Origin: Carya illinoinensis
Taxonomy: Eukaryota > Streptophyta > Magnoliopsida > Fagales > Juglandaceae
NCBI RefSeq assembly: GCF_018687715.1
Contig: NC_056762.1
Span: forward strand, 18,903,364-18,967,363
Direction of reading: 5' to 3'
DNA: 64,000 nucleotides
The notes beneath the pieces were generated by a model, which saw only the letters and a program-made list of their open reading frames with translations, was not told the origin of the DNA and ran no database searches. Positions 54,765 to 64,000 of the stretch are shown here, piece after piece. How positions within the stretch are numbered: position 1 is the first letter of the stretch; every line of letters begins with the position of its first letter. Both the position numbers and the translations under genes were made by a program.

Positions 54765-54883
54765 GGGTGCGATCATACCAGCACTAATGCACCGGATCCC
54801 ATCAGAACTCCGCAGTTAAGCGTGCTTGGGCGAGAGTAGTACTAGGATGGGTGACCTCCTGGGAAGTCCTCGTGTTGCACCCC
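54765..54883 (+). rRNA. 5S: 5S ribosomal RNA
   Basis: Consensus gene; A spacer; P16. Confidence 0.97.
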
Positions 54884-55072
54884 CCCTTTTTATTTTTACC
54901 GCATCTCCGGTCGGATGGACCGGAACGACAACCGGGCAATGGATTCTTAGGAAAATCGCACCGACCCCATCGCGTAGCAATGGGTATCGATCAGATCGCC
55001 GGTTGGCATGGGATAGGCATGGTGCGGCTAGGTCGTAATAGGATTATATTAGTTTTTCGCTGGTAGCATGAT

Positions 55073-55191
55073 GGGTGCGATCATACCAGCACTAATGCAC
55101 CGGATCCCATCAGAACTCCGCAGCTAATCGTGCTTGGGCGAGAGTAGTACTAGGATGGGTGACCTCCTGGGAAGTCCTCGTGTTGCACCCC
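55073..55191 (+). rRNA. 5S: 5S ribosomal RNA, T52C+G56T variant
   Basis: T52C+G56T; A spacer with 'ggcagggtgc'; P17. Confidence 0.95.
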
Positions 55192-55380
55192 CCCTTTTTA
55201 TTTTTACCGCATCTCCGGTCGGATGGACCGGAACGACAACCGGGCAATGGATTCTTAGGAAAATCGCACCGACCCCATCGCGTAGCAATGGGTATCGATC
55301 AGATCGCCGGTTGGCATGGGATAGGCAGGGTGCGGCTAGGTCGTAATAGGATTATATTAGTTTTTCGCTGGTAGCATGAT

Positions 55381-55499
55381 GGGTGCGATCATACCAGCAC
55401 TAATGCACCGGATCCCATCAGAACTCCGCAGTTAAGCGTGCTTGGGCGAGAGTAGTACTAGGATGGGTGACCTCCTGGGAAGTCCTCGTGTTGCACCCC
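55381..55499 (+). rRNA. 5S: 5S ribosomal RNA
   Basis: Consensus gene; A spacer; P18. Confidence 0.97.
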
Positions 55500-55688
55500 C
55501 CCTTTTTATTTTTACCGCATCTCCGGTCGGATGGACCGGAACGACAACCGGGCAATGGATTCTTAGGAAAATCGCACCGACCCCATCGCGTAGCAATGGG
55601 TATCGATCAGATCGCCGGTTGGCATGGGATAGGCATGGTGCGGCTAGGTCGTAATAGGATTATATTAGTTTTTCGCTGGTAGCATGAT

Positions 55689-55807
55689 GGGTGCGATCAT
55701 ACCAGCATTAATGCACCGGATCCCATCAGAACTCCGCAGTTAATCGTGCTTGGGCGAAAGTAGTACTAGGATGGGTGACCTCCTGGGAAGTCCTCGTGTT
55801 GCACCCC
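55689..55807 (+). rRNA. 5S: 5S ribosomal RNA, C20T+G56T+G70A variant
   Basis: Same triple variant as 45007; A spacer; P19. Confidence 0.95.
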
Positions 55808-55996
55808 CCCTTTTTATTTTTACCGCATCTCCGGTCGGATGGACCGGAACGACAACCGGGCAATGGATTCTTAGGAAAATCGCACCGACCCCATCGCGTA
55901 GCAATGGGTATCGATCAGATCGCCGGTTGGCATGGGATAGGCATGGTGCGGCTAGGTCGTAATAGGATTATATTAGTTTTTCGCTGGTAGCATGAT

Positions 55997-56115
55997 GGGT
56001 GCGATCATACCAGCACTAATGCACCGGATCCCATCAGAACTCCGCAGTTAATCGTGCTTGGGCGAAAGTAGTACTAGGATGGGTGACCTCCTGGGAAGTC
56101 CTCGTGTTGCACCCC
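55997..56115 (+). rRNA. 5S: 5S ribosomal RNA, G56T+G70A variant
   Basis: G56T+G70A without C20T; A spacer; P20. Confidence 0.95.
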
Positions 56116-56304
56116 CCCTTTTTATTTTTACCGCATCTCCGGTCGGATGGACCGGAACGACAACCGGGCAATGGATTCTTAGGAAAATCGCACCGACCCC
56201 ATCGCGTAGCAATGGGTATCGATCAGATCGCCGGTTGGCATGGGATAGGCATGGTGCGGCTAGGTCGTAATAGGATTATATTAGTTTTTCGCTGGTAGCA
56301 TGAT

Positions 56305-56423
56305 GGGTGCGATCATACCAGCACTAATGCACCGGATCCCATCAGAACTCCGCAGTTAAGCGTGCTTGGGCGAGAGTAGTACTAGGATGGGTGACCTCCT
56401 GGGAAGTCCTCGTGTTGCACCCC
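56305..56423 (+). rRNA. 5S: 5S ribosomal RNA
   Basis: Consensus gene; Sg spacer; P21. Confidence 0.97.
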
Positions 56424-56601
56424 CCCTTTTTATTTTTACCGCATCTCCGGTCGGATGGACCGGAACGACAACCGGGCAATGGATTCTTAGGAAAATCGCA
56501 CCGACCCCATCGCTATCAATCAGATCGCCGGTTGGCATGGGATAGGCAGGGTGCGGCTAGGTCGTAATAGGATTATATTAGTTTTTCGCTGGTAGCATGA
56601 T

Positions 56602-56720
56602 GGGTGCGATCATACCAGCACTAATGCACCGGATCCCATCAGAACTCCGCAGTTAAGCGTGCTTGGGCGAGAGTAGTACTAGGATGGGTGACCTCCTGGG
56701 AAGTCCTCGTGTTGCACCCC
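56602..56720 (+). rRNA. 5S: 5S ribosomal RNA
   Basis: Consensus gene; Bt spacer; P1. Confidence 0.97.
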
Positions 56721-56909
56721 CCCTTTTAATTTTTACCGCATCTCTGGTCGGATGGACCGGAACGAGAACCAGGGAATGGATTTTTAGGAAAATCGCACCG
56801 ACCCCATCGCGTAGCTATGGGTATCTGTCAGATCGCCGGTTGGCATGAGATAGGCAGGGTGCGGCTAGGTCGTAATAGGATTATATTAGTTTTTCGCTGG
56901 TAGCATGAT

Positions 56910-57028
56910 GGGTGCGATCATACCAGCACTAATGCACCGGATCCCATCAGAACTCCGCAGTTAAGCGTGCTTGGGCGAGAGTAGTACTAGGATGGGTGAC
57001 CTCCTGGGAAGTCCTCGTGTTGCACCCC
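56910..57028 (+). rRNA. 5S: 5S ribosomal RNA
   Basis: Consensus gene; A spacer; P2. Confidence 0.97.
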
Positions 57029-57217
57029 CCCTTTTTATTTTTACCGCATCTCCGGTCGGATGGACCGGAACGACAACCGGGCAATGGATTCTTAGGAAAA
57101 TCGCACCGACCCCATCGCGTAGCAATGGGTATCGATCAGATCGCCGGTTGGCATGGGATAGGCATGGTGCGGCTAGGTCGTAATAGGATTATATTAGTTT
57201 TTCGCTGGTAGCATGAT

Positions 57218-57336
57218 GGGTGCGATCATACCAGCACTAATGCACCGGATCCCATCAGAACTCCGCAGTTAAGCGTGCTTGGGCGAGAGTAGTACTAGGA
57301 TGGGTGACCTCCTGGGAAGTCCTCGTGTTGCACCCC
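57218..57336 (+). rRNA. 5S: 5S ribosomal RNA
   Basis: Consensus gene; Ac spacer; P3. Confidence 0.97.
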
Positions 57337-57525
57337 TCCTTTTTATTTTTACCGCATCTCCGGTCGGATGGACCGGAACGACAACCGGGCAATGGATTCT
57401 TAGGAAAATCGCACCGACCCCATCGCGTAGCAATGGGTATCGATCAGATCGCCGGTTGGCATGGGATAGGCATGGTGCGGCTAGGTCGTAATAGGATTAT
57501 ATTAGTTTTTCGCTGGTAGCATGAT

Positions 57526-57644
57526 GGGTGCGATCCTACCAGCACTAATGCACCGGATCCCATCAGAACTACGCAGTTAAGCGTGCTCGGGCGAGAGTAG
57601 TACTAGGATGGGTGACCTCCTGGGAAGTCCTCGTGTTGCACCCC
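57526..57644 (+). rRNA. 5S: 5S ribosomal RNA, A11C+C46A+T63C variant
   Basis: P4-type gene with an extra private C46A; S' spacer. Confidence 0.95.
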
Positions 57645-57822
57645 CCCTTTTTATTTTTACCGCATCTCCGGTCGGATGGACCGGAACGACAACCGGGCAA
57701 TGGATTCTTAGGAAAATCGCACCGACCCCATTGCTATCAATCAGATCGCCAGTTGGCATGGGATAGGCAGGGTGCGGCTAGGTCGTAATAGGATTATATT
57801 AGTTTTTCGCTGGTAGCATGAT

Positions 57823-57941
57823 GGGTGCGATCATACCAGCACTAATGCACCGGATCCCATCAGAACTCCGCAGTTAAGCGTGCTTGGGCGAGAGTAGTAC
57901 TAGGATGGGTGACCTCCTGGGAAGCCCTCGTGTTGCACCCC
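57823..57941 (+). rRNA. 5S: 5S ribosomal RNA, T103C variant
   Basis: T103C; Ba spacer; P5. Confidence 0.96.
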
Positions 57942-58130
57942 CCCTTTTAATTTTTACCGCATCTCTGGTCGGATGGACCGGAACGAGAACCAGGGAATGG
58001 ATTTTTAGGAAAATCGCACCGACCCCATCGCGTAGCAATGGGTATCGGTCAGATCGCCGGTTGGCATGAGATAGGCAGGGTGCGGCTAGGTCGTAATAGG
58101 ATTATATTAGTTTTTCGCTGGTAGCATGAT

Positions 58131-58249
58131 GGGTGCGATCATACCAGCACTAATGCACCGGATCCCATCAGAACTCCGCAGTTAAGCGTGCTTGGGCGAG
58201 AGTAGTACTAGGATGGGTGACCTCCTGGGAAGTCCTCGTGTTGCACCCC
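58131..58249 (+). rRNA. 5S: 5S ribosomal RNA
   Basis: Consensus gene; S spacer; P6. Confidence 0.97.
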
Positions 58250-58427
58250 CCCTTTTTATTTTTACCGCATCTCCGGTCGGATGGACCGGAACGACAACCG
58301 GGCAATGGATTCTTAGGAAAATCGCACCGACCCCATCGCTATCAATCAGATCGCCAGTTGGCATGGGATAGGCAGGGTGCGGCTAGGTCGTAATAGGATT
58401 ATATTAGTTTTTCGCTGGTAGCATGAT

Positions 58428-58546
58428 GGGTGCGATCATACCAGCACTAATGCACCGGATCCCATCAGAACTCCGCAGTTAAGCGTGCTTGGGCGAGAGT
58501 AGTACTAGGATGGGTGACCTCCTGGGAAGTCCTCGTGTTGCACCCC
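58428..58546 (+). rRNA. 5S: 5S ribosomal RNA
   Basis: Consensus gene; A spacer; P7. Confidence 0.97.
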
Positions 58547-58735
58547 CCCTTTTTATTTTTACCGCATCTCCGGTCGGATGGACCGGAACGACAACCGGGC
58601 AATGGATTCTTAGGAAAATCGCACCGACCCCATCGCGTAGCAATGGGTATCGATCAGATCGCCGGTTGGCATGGGATAGGCATGGTGCGGCTAGGTCGTA
58701 ATAGGATTATATTAGTTTTTCGCTGGTAGCATGAT

Positions 58736-58854
58736 GGGTGCGATCATACCAGCACTAATGCACCGGATCCCATCAGAACTCCGCAGTTAAGCGTGCTTGG
58801 GCGAGAGTAGTACTAGGATGGGTGACCTCCTGGGAAGTCCTCGTGTTGCACCCC
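58736..58854 (+). rRNA. 5S: 5S ribosomal RNA
   Basis: Consensus gene; S' spacer; P8. Confidence 0.97.
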
Positions 58855-59032
58855 CCCTTTTTATTTTTACCGCATCTCCGGTCGGATGGACCGGAACGAC
58901 AACCGGGCAATGGATTCTTAGGAAAATCGCACCGACCCCATTGCTATCAATCAGATCGCCAGTTGGCATGGGATAGGCAGGGTGCGGCTAGGTCGTAATA
59001 GGATTATATTAGTTTTTCGCTGGTAGCATGAT

Positions 59033-59151
59033 GGGTGCGATCATACCAGCACTAATGCACCGGATCCCATCAGAACTCCGCAGTTAAGCGTGCTTGGGCG
59101 AGAGTAGTACTAGGATGGGTGACCTCCTGGGAAGTCCTCGTGTTGCACCCC
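59033..59151 (+). rRNA. 5S: 5S ribosomal RNA
   Basis: Consensus gene; Bg spacer; P9. Partner at 62399. Confidence 0.97.
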
Positions 59152-59340
59152 CCCTTTTAATTTTTACCGCATCTCTGGTCGGATGGACCGGAACGAGAAC
59201 CAGGGAATGGATTTTTAGGAAAATCGCACCGACCCCATCGCGTAGCGATGGGTATCGGTCAGATCGCCGGTTGGCATGAGATAGGCAGGGTGCGGCTAGG
59301 TCGTAATAGGATTATATTAGTTTTTCGCTGGTAGCATGAT

Positions 59341-59459
59341 GGGTGCGATCATACCAGCACTAATGCACCGGATCCCATCAGAACTCCGCAGTTAAGCGTG
59401 CTTGGGCGAGAGTAGTACTAGGATGGGTGACCTCCTGGGAAGTCCTCGTGTTGCACCCC
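59341..59459 (+). rRNA. 5S: 5S ribosomal RNA
   Basis: Consensus gene; Ba spacer with 'gggtgtggc' and private CpG decay at 59576; P10. Confidence 0.97.
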
Positions 59460-59648
59460 CCCTTTTAATTTTTACCGCATCTCTGGTCGGATGGACCGGA
59501 ACGAGAACCAGGGAATGGATTTTTAGGAAAATCGCACCGACCCCATCGCGTAGCAATGGGTATCGGTCAGATCGCTGGTTGGCATGAGATAGGCAGGGTG
59601 TGGCTAGGTCGTAATAGGATTATATTAGTTTTTCGCTGGTAGCATGAT

Positions 59649-59767
59649 GGGTGCGATCATACCAGCACTAATGCACCGGATCCCATCAGAACTCCGCAGT
59701 TAAGCGTGCTTGGGCGAGAGTAGTACTAGGATGGGTGACCTCCTGGGAAGTCCTCGTGTTGCACCCC
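59649..59767 (+). rRNA. 5S: 5S ribosomal RNA
   Basis: Consensus gene; A spacer with private 'ccaggcaat' (59818); P11. Confidence 0.97.
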
Positions 59768-59956
59768 CCCTTTTTATTTTTACCGCATCTCCGGTCGGAT
59801 GGACCGGAACGACAACCAGGCAATGGATTCTTAGGAAAATCGCACCGACCCCATCGCGTAGCAATGGGTATCGATCAGATCGCCGGTTGGCATGGGATAG
59901 GCATGGTGCGGCTAGGTCGTAATAGGATTATATTAGTTTTTCGCTGGTAGCATGAT

Positions 59957-60075
59957 GGGTGCGATCATACCAGCACTAATGCACCGGATCCCATCAGAAC
60001 TCCGCAGTTAAGCGTGCTTGGGCGAGAGTAGTACTAGGATGGGTGACCTCCTGGGAAGTCCTCGTGTTGCACCCC
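59957..60075 (+). rRNA. 5S: 5S ribosomal RNA
   Basis: Consensus gene; A spacer; P12. Confidence 0.97.
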
Positions 60076-60264
60076 CCCTTTTTATTTTTACCGCATCTCC
60101 GGTCGGATGGACCGGAACGACAACCGGGCAATGGATTCTTAGGAAAATCGCACCGACCCCATCGCGTAGCAATGGGTATCGATCAGATCGCCGGTTGGCA
60201 TGGGATAGGCATGGTGCGGCTAGGTCGTAATAGGATTATATTAGTTTTTCGCTGGTAGCATGTT

Positions 60265-60383
60265 GGGTGCGATCATACCAGCACTAATGCACCGGATCCC
60301 ATCAGAACTCCGCAGTTAAGCGTGCTTGGGCGAGAGTAGTACTAGGATGGGTGACCTCCTGGGAAGTCCTCGTGTTGCACCCC
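60265..60383 (+). rRNA. 5S: 5S ribosomal RNA
   Basis: Consensus gene with upstream A-2T; S spacer; P13. Confidence 0.97.
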
Positions 60384-60561
60384 CCCTTTTTATTTTTACC
60401 GCATCTCCGGTCGGATGGACCGGAACGACAACCGGGCAATGGATTCTTAGGAAAATCGCACCGACCCCATCGCTATCAATCAGATCGCCAGTTGGCATGG
60501 GATAGGCAGGGTGCGGCTAGGTCGTAATAGGATTATATTAGTTTTTCGCTGGTAGCATGAT

Positions 60562-60680
60562 GGGTGTGATCATACCAGCACTAATGCACCGGATCCCATC
60601 AGAACTCCGCAGTTAAGCGTGCTTGGGCGAGAGTAGTACTAGGATGGGTGACCTCCTGGGAAGTCCTCGTGTTGCACCCC
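60562..60680 (+). rRNA. 5S: 5S ribosomal RNA, C6T variant
   Basis: C6T; A spacer; P14. Confidence 0.96.
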
Positions 60681-60869
60681 CCCTTTTTATTTTTACCGCA
60701 TCTCCGGTCGGATGGACCGGAACGACAACCGGGCAATGGATTCTTAGGAAAATCGCACCGACCCCATCGCGTAGCAATGGGTATCGATCAGATCGCCGGT
60801 TGGCATGGGATAGGCATGGTGCGGCTAGGTCGTAATAGGATTATATTAGTTTTTCGCTGGTAGCATGAT

Positions 60870-60988
60870 GGGTGCGATCATACCAGCACTAATGCACCGG
60901 ATCCCATCAGAACTCCGCAGTTAAGCGTGCTTGGGCGAGAGTAGTACTAGGATGGGTGACCTCCTGGGAAGTCCTCGTGTTGCACCCC
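60870..60988 (+). rRNA. 5S: 5S ribosomal RNA
   Basis: Consensus gene; Ba spacer; P15. Confidence 0.97.
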
Positions 60989-61177
60989 CCCTTTTAATTT
61001 TTACCGCATCTCTGGTCGGATGGACCGGAACGAGAACCAGGGAATGGATTTTTAGGAAAATCGCACCGACCCCATCGCGTAGCAATGGGTATCGGTCAGA
61101 TCGCCGGTTGGCATGAGATAGGCAGGGTGCGGCTAGGTCGTAATAGGATTATATTAGTTTTTCGCTGGTAGCATGAT

Positions 61178-61296
61178 GGGTGCGATCATACCAGCACTAA
61201 TGCACCGGATCCCATCAGAACTCCGCAGTTAAGCGTGCTTGGGCGAGAGTAGTACTAGGATGGGTGACCTCCTGGGAAGTCCTCGTGTTGCACCCC
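61178..61296 (+). rRNA. 5S: 5S ribosomal RNA
   Basis: Consensus gene; A spacer; P16. Confidence 0.97.
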
Positions 61297-61485
61297 CCCT
61301 TTTTATTTTTACCGCATCTCCGGTCGGATGGACCGGAACGACAACCGGGCAATGGATTCTTAGGAAAATCGCACCGACCCCATCGCGTAGCAATGGGTAT
61401 CGATCAGATCGCCGGTTGGCATGGGATAGGCATGGTGCGGCTAGGTCGTAATAGGATTATATTAGTTTTTCGCTGGTAGCATGAT

Positions 61486-61604
61486 GGGTGCGATCATACC
61501 AGCACTAATGCACCGGATCCCATCAGAACTCCGCAGCTAATCGTGCTTGGGCGAGAGTAGTACTAGGATGGGTGACCTCCTGGGAAGTCCTCGTGTTGCA
61601 CCCC
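61486..61604 (+). rRNA. 5S: 5S ribosomal RNA, T52C+G56T variant
   Basis: T52C+G56T; A spacer with 'ggcagggtgc'; P17. Confidence 0.95.
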
Positions 61605-61793
61605 CCCTTTTTATTTTTACCGCATCTCCGGTCGGATGGACCGGAACGACAACCGGGCAATGGATTCTTAGGAAAATCGCACCGACCCCATCGCGTAGCA
61701 ATGGGTATCGATCAGATCGCCGGTTGGCATGGGATAGGCAGGGTGCGGCTAGGTCGTAATAGGATTATATTAGTTTTTCGCTGGTAGCATGAT

Positions 61794-61912
61794 GGGTGCG
61801 ATCATACCAGCACTAATGCACCGGATCCCATCAGAACTCCGCAGTTAAGCGTGCTTGGGCGAGAGTAGTACTAGGATGGGTGACCTCCTGGGAAGTCCTC
61901 GTGTTGCACCCC
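61794..61912 (+). rRNA. 5S: 5S ribosomal RNA
   Basis: Consensus gene; A spacer ending in the A-2T marker, so P18 by order but P12-like at its 3' end. Confidence 0.97.
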
Positions 61913-62101
61913 CCCTTTTTATTTTTACCGCATCTCCGGTCGGATGGACCGGAACGACAACCGGGCAATGGATTCTTAGGAAAATCGCACCGACCCCATC
62001 GCGTAGCAATGGGTATCGATCAGATCGCCGGTTGGCATGGGATAGGCATGGTGCGGCTAGGTCGTAATAGGATTATATTAGTTTTTCGCTGGTAGCATGT
62101 T

Positions 62102-62220
62102 GGGTGCGATCATACCAGCACTAATGCACCGGATCCCATCAGAACTCCGCAGTTAAGCGTGCTTGGGCGAGAGTAGTACTAGGATGGGTGACCTCCTGGG
62201 AAGTCCTCGTGTTGCACCCC
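62102..62220 (+). rRNA. 5S: 5S ribosomal RNA, chimeric unit
   Basis: Consensus gene with the P13 upstream marker (A-2T) but a P8-type S' spacer. It marks the junction of block duplication 3. Confidence 0.97.
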
Positions 62221-62398
62221 CCCTTTTTATTTTTACCGCATCTCCGGTCGGATGGACCGGAACGACAACCGGGCAATGGATTCTTAGGAAAATCGCACCG
62301 ACCCCATTGCTATCAATCAGATCGCCAGTTGGCATGGGATAGGCAGGGTGCGGCTAGGTCGTAATAGGATTATATTAGTTTTTCGCTGGTAGCATGAT

Positions 62399-62517
62399 GG
62401 GTGCGATCATACCAGCACTAATGCACCGGATCCCATCAGAACTCCGCAGTTAAGCGTGCTTGGGCGAGAGTAGTACTAGGATGGGTGACCTCCTGGGAAG
62501 TCCTCGTGTTGCACCCC
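62399..62517 (+). rRNA. 5S: 5S ribosomal RNA
   Basis: Consensus gene; Bg spacer; P9 repeated. Confidence 0.97.
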
Positions 62518-62706
62518 CCCTTTTAATTTTTACCGCATCTCTGGTCGGATGGACCGGAACGAGAACCAGGGAATGGATTTTTAGGAAAATCGCACCGACC
62601 CCATCGCGTAGCGATGGGTATCGGTCAGATCGCCGGTTGGCATGAGATAGGCAGGGTGCGGCTAGGTCGTAATAGGATTATATTAGTTTTTCGCTGGTAG
62701 CATGAT

Positions 62707-62825
62707 GGGTGCGATCATACCAGCACTAATGCACCGGATCCCATCAGAACTCCGCAGTTAAGCGTGCTTGGGCGAGAGTAGTACTAGGATGGGTGACCTC
62801 CTGGGAAGTCCTCGTGTTGCACCCC
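62707..62825 (+). rRNA. 5S: 5S ribosomal RNA
   Basis: Consensus gene; Ba spacer with 'gggtgtggc' and the private change at 62942; P10 repeated. Confidence 0.97.
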
Positions 62826-63014
62826 CCCTTTTAATTTTTACCGCATCTCTGGTCGGATGGACCGGAACGAGAACCAGGGAATGGATTTTTAGGAAAATCG
62901 CACCGACCCCATCGCGTAGCAATGGGTATCGGTCAGATCGCTGGTTGGCATGAGATAGGCAGGGTGTGGCTAGGTCGTAATAGGATTATATTAGTTTTTC
63001 GCTGGTAGCATGAT

Positions 63015-63133
63015 GGGTGCGATCATACCAGCACTAATGCACCGGATCCCATCAGAACTCCGCAGTTAAGCGTGCTTGGGCGAGAGTAGTACTAGGATGG
63101 GTGACCTCCTGGGAAGTCCTCGTGTTGCACCCC
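63015..63133 (+). rRNA. 5S: 5S ribosomal RNA
   Basis: Consensus gene; A spacer with 'ccaggcaat' (63184); P11 repeated. Confidence 0.97.
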
Positions 63134-63322
63134 CCCTTTTTATTTTTACCGCATCTCCGGTCGGATGGACCGGAACGACAACCAGGCAATGGATTCTTAG
63201 GAAAATCGCACCGACCCCATCGCGTAGCAATGGGTATCGATCAGATCGCCGGTTGGCATGGGATAGGCATGGTGCGGCTAGGTCGTAATAGGATTATATT
63301 AGTTTTTCGCTGGTAGCATGAT

Positions 63323-63441
63323 GGGTGCGATCATACCAGCACTAATGCACCGGATCCCATCAGAACTCCGCAGTTAAGCGTGCTTGGGCGAGAGTAGTAC
63401 TAGGATGGGTGACCTCCTGGGAAGTCCTCGTGTTGCACCCC
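63323..63441 (+). rRNA. 5S: 5S ribosomal RNA
   Basis: Consensus gene; A spacer; P12 repeated. Confidence 0.97.
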
Positions 63442-63630
63442 CCCTTTTTATTTTTACCGCATCTCCGGTCGGATGGACCGGAACGACAACCGGGCAATGG
63501 ATTCTTAGGAAAATCGCACCGACCCCATCGCGTAGCAATGGGTATCGATCAGATCGCCGGTTGGCATGGGATAGGCATGGTGCGGCTAGGTCGTAATAGG
63601 ATTATATTAGTTTTTCGCTGGTAGCATGTT

Positions 63631-63749
63631 GGGTGCGATCATACCAGCACTAATGCACCGGATCCCATCAGAACTCCGCAGTTAAGCGTGCTTGGGCGAG
63701 AGTAGTACTAGGATGGGTGACCTCCTGGGAAGTCCTCGTGTTGCACCCC
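63631..63749 (+). rRNA. 5S: 5S ribosomal RNA
   Basis: Consensus gene with upstream A-2T; S spacer; P13 repeated. Confidence 0.97.
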
Positions 63750-63927
63750 CCCTTTTTATTTTTACCGCATCTCCGGTCGGATGGACCGGAACGACAACCG
63801 GGCAATGGATTCTTAGGAAAATCGCACCGACCCCATCGCTATCAATCAGATCGCCAGTTGGCATGGGATAGGCAGGGTGCGGCTAGGTCGTAATAGGATT
63901 ATATTAGTTTTTCGCTGGTAGCATGAT

Positions 63928-64000
63928 GGGTGTGATCATACCAGCACTAATGCACCGGATCCCATCAGAACTCCGCAGTTAAGCGTGCTTGGGCGAGAGT
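63928..64000 (+). rRNA. 5S: 5S ribosomal RNA, C6T variant (3' end cut by window)
   Basis: The first 73 nt of a P14-type gene with C6T; the window ends just after the intermediate element. Confidence 0.95.

Larger units (their letters stand above)
45315..55996 (+). repeat. 35-unit block duplication, right copy
   Basis: Thirty-five units (10,682 bp) with the private markers at 48791, 53528 and 55708. The left junction joins a P19 unit straight to a P3 (Ac) unit, skipping P20, P21, P1 and P2. This is as expected for an unequal exchange that duplicated the block. Confidence 0.92.
59033..62101 (+). repeat. Block duplication 3, left copy
   Basis: Begins at P9. Private CpG-decay markers 'cgctggttgg' (59576) and 'ccaggcaat' (59818) recur 3,366 bp (11 units) to the right. 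Confidence 0.88.
1..64000 (+). repeat. 5S rDNA tandem array (209 complete units plus partial ends)
   Basis: Head-to-tail units of 297 or 308 bp, each a 119-nt 5S gene plus a 178- or 189-bp non-transcribed spacer, run across the whole window on one strand. Adding unit lengths (157 x 308 + 52 x 297 + 36 net single-base insertions) reproduces the distance from the first gene start (92) to the last (63,928), so no unit is missed. Both edges cut through the array. Plant 5S genes usually form such arrays apart from the 35S rDNA, and no 18S, 5.8S or 25S sequence is seen here. Confidence 0.99.
62399..64000 (+). repeat. Block duplication 3, right copy (cut by window edge)
   Basis: Repeats P9-P14 with markers at 62942 and 63184. 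It runs off the window, so its full length is unknown. Confidence 0.88.

Noticed and set aside
1..64000. CRISPR-like regular repeats
   Set aside because: The 'repeat' is a 119-nt 5S gene and the 'spacers' are near-identical to one another. There are no cas genes, and unit length is about 300 bp.
1..64000. Retroelements carrying 5S sequence (Cassandra-type TRIMs or 5S-derived SINEs)
   Set aside because: No long terminal repeats, primer-binding site, polypurine tract, A-rich tail or target-site duplications are seen. Units are directly tandem with full 5S genes and Pol III terminators.
1..64000. Linked 35S-5S rDNA arrangement (L-type)
   Set aside because: No 18S, 5.8S or 25S sequence appears, and spacers are only 178-192 bp.
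1..64000. Bacterial or organellar 5S rRNA operon
   Set aside because: The gene matches the eukaryotic plant consensus with an internal Pol III promoter and T-run terminators. Bacterial and plastid 5S lie next to 23S/4.5S genes and differ in sequence.
1..64000. A previously undescribed gene system
   Set aside because: Both strands were considered and nothing but 5S units and their spacers was found. The unusual content is the array's higher-order structure and variant promoters, not a new set of genes.
1..64000. Naming the species or genus
   Set aside because: The 5S gene is nearly invariant in seed plants, and the spacer needs a database search: a BLAST of one A spacer and one B spacer against plant 5S spacers would settle it.

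Overview
The whole window lies inside one nuclear 5S ribosomal DNA tandem array of a seed plant, most likely an angiosperm. The 119-nt repeated gene matches the plant 5S rRNA consensus end to end, with RNA polymerase III signals inside it (A box, intermediate element, C box), upstream of it (a TATA-like box at -28) and downstream of it (T-runs). The species cannot be named from the spacer by eye. I count 209 complete 5S genes and one cut by the right edge, all head-to-tail on the + strand. No protein gene, tRNA, other rRNA or mobile element interrupts them. Neither end of the array is reached, so 210 is a minimum. No gene-free stretch exceeds about 192 bp.

Each unit is a gene plus one of three spacer families. 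A (98 units, 308 bp) has terminator T5-A-T5 and 'ctccggtcgg'. B (59 units, 308 bp) has terminator T4-AA-T5 and 'ctctggtcgg'. S (52 units, 297 bp) is A-like with a precise 11-bp deletion. Subtypes used in the entries: Ac = 'cccctcc' C-tract; At = 'gggtaatgg' plus 'aaaattgc'; Ba, Bg and Bt = 'gcaatggg', 'gcgatggg' and 'gctatggg'; S' = 'cattgct'; Sg = S with 'cgccggttgg'. Gene variants are numbered within the 119-nt gene.

The units follow a higher-order repeat (HOR). The fullest form has 21 positions, about 6.41 kb: P1 Bt, P2 A, P3 Ac, P4 gene A11C+T63C with S', P5 gene T103C with Ba, P6 S, P7 A, P8 S', P9 Bg, P10 Ba ('gggtgtggc'), P11 A, P12 A, P13 upstream A-2T with S, P14 gene C6T with A, P15 Ba, P16 A, P17 gene T52C+G56T with A, P18 A, P19 and P20 gene G56T+G70A with A, P21 Sg. 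An 18-unit form (about 5.49 kb) lacks P17-P19.

Layout: 1-4,355 is an irregular mix. 4,356-10,485 is an 11-unit block present twice. 10,486-13,236 is P13-P21. 13,237-18,727 is an 18-unit HOR. 18,728-25,781 holds three contracted 7-8-unit HORs. 25,782-31,279 is an 18-unit HOR. 31,280-34,008 is a contracted 9-unit HOR. 34,625-55,996 is a 35-unit block (about 10.69 kb) present twice in tandem. 55,997-62,101 finishes that HOR and runs through the next. 62,102-64,000 begins a fresh duplication of 59,033 onward.

Functionally the window does one thing: it supplies many templates for 5S rRNA, the small RNA of the large ribosomal subunit. The interest lies in how the array evolves (unequal exchange, block duplication, CpG decay), in variant promoters inside some genes, and in a cluster of one-base indels that may be an assembly fault.
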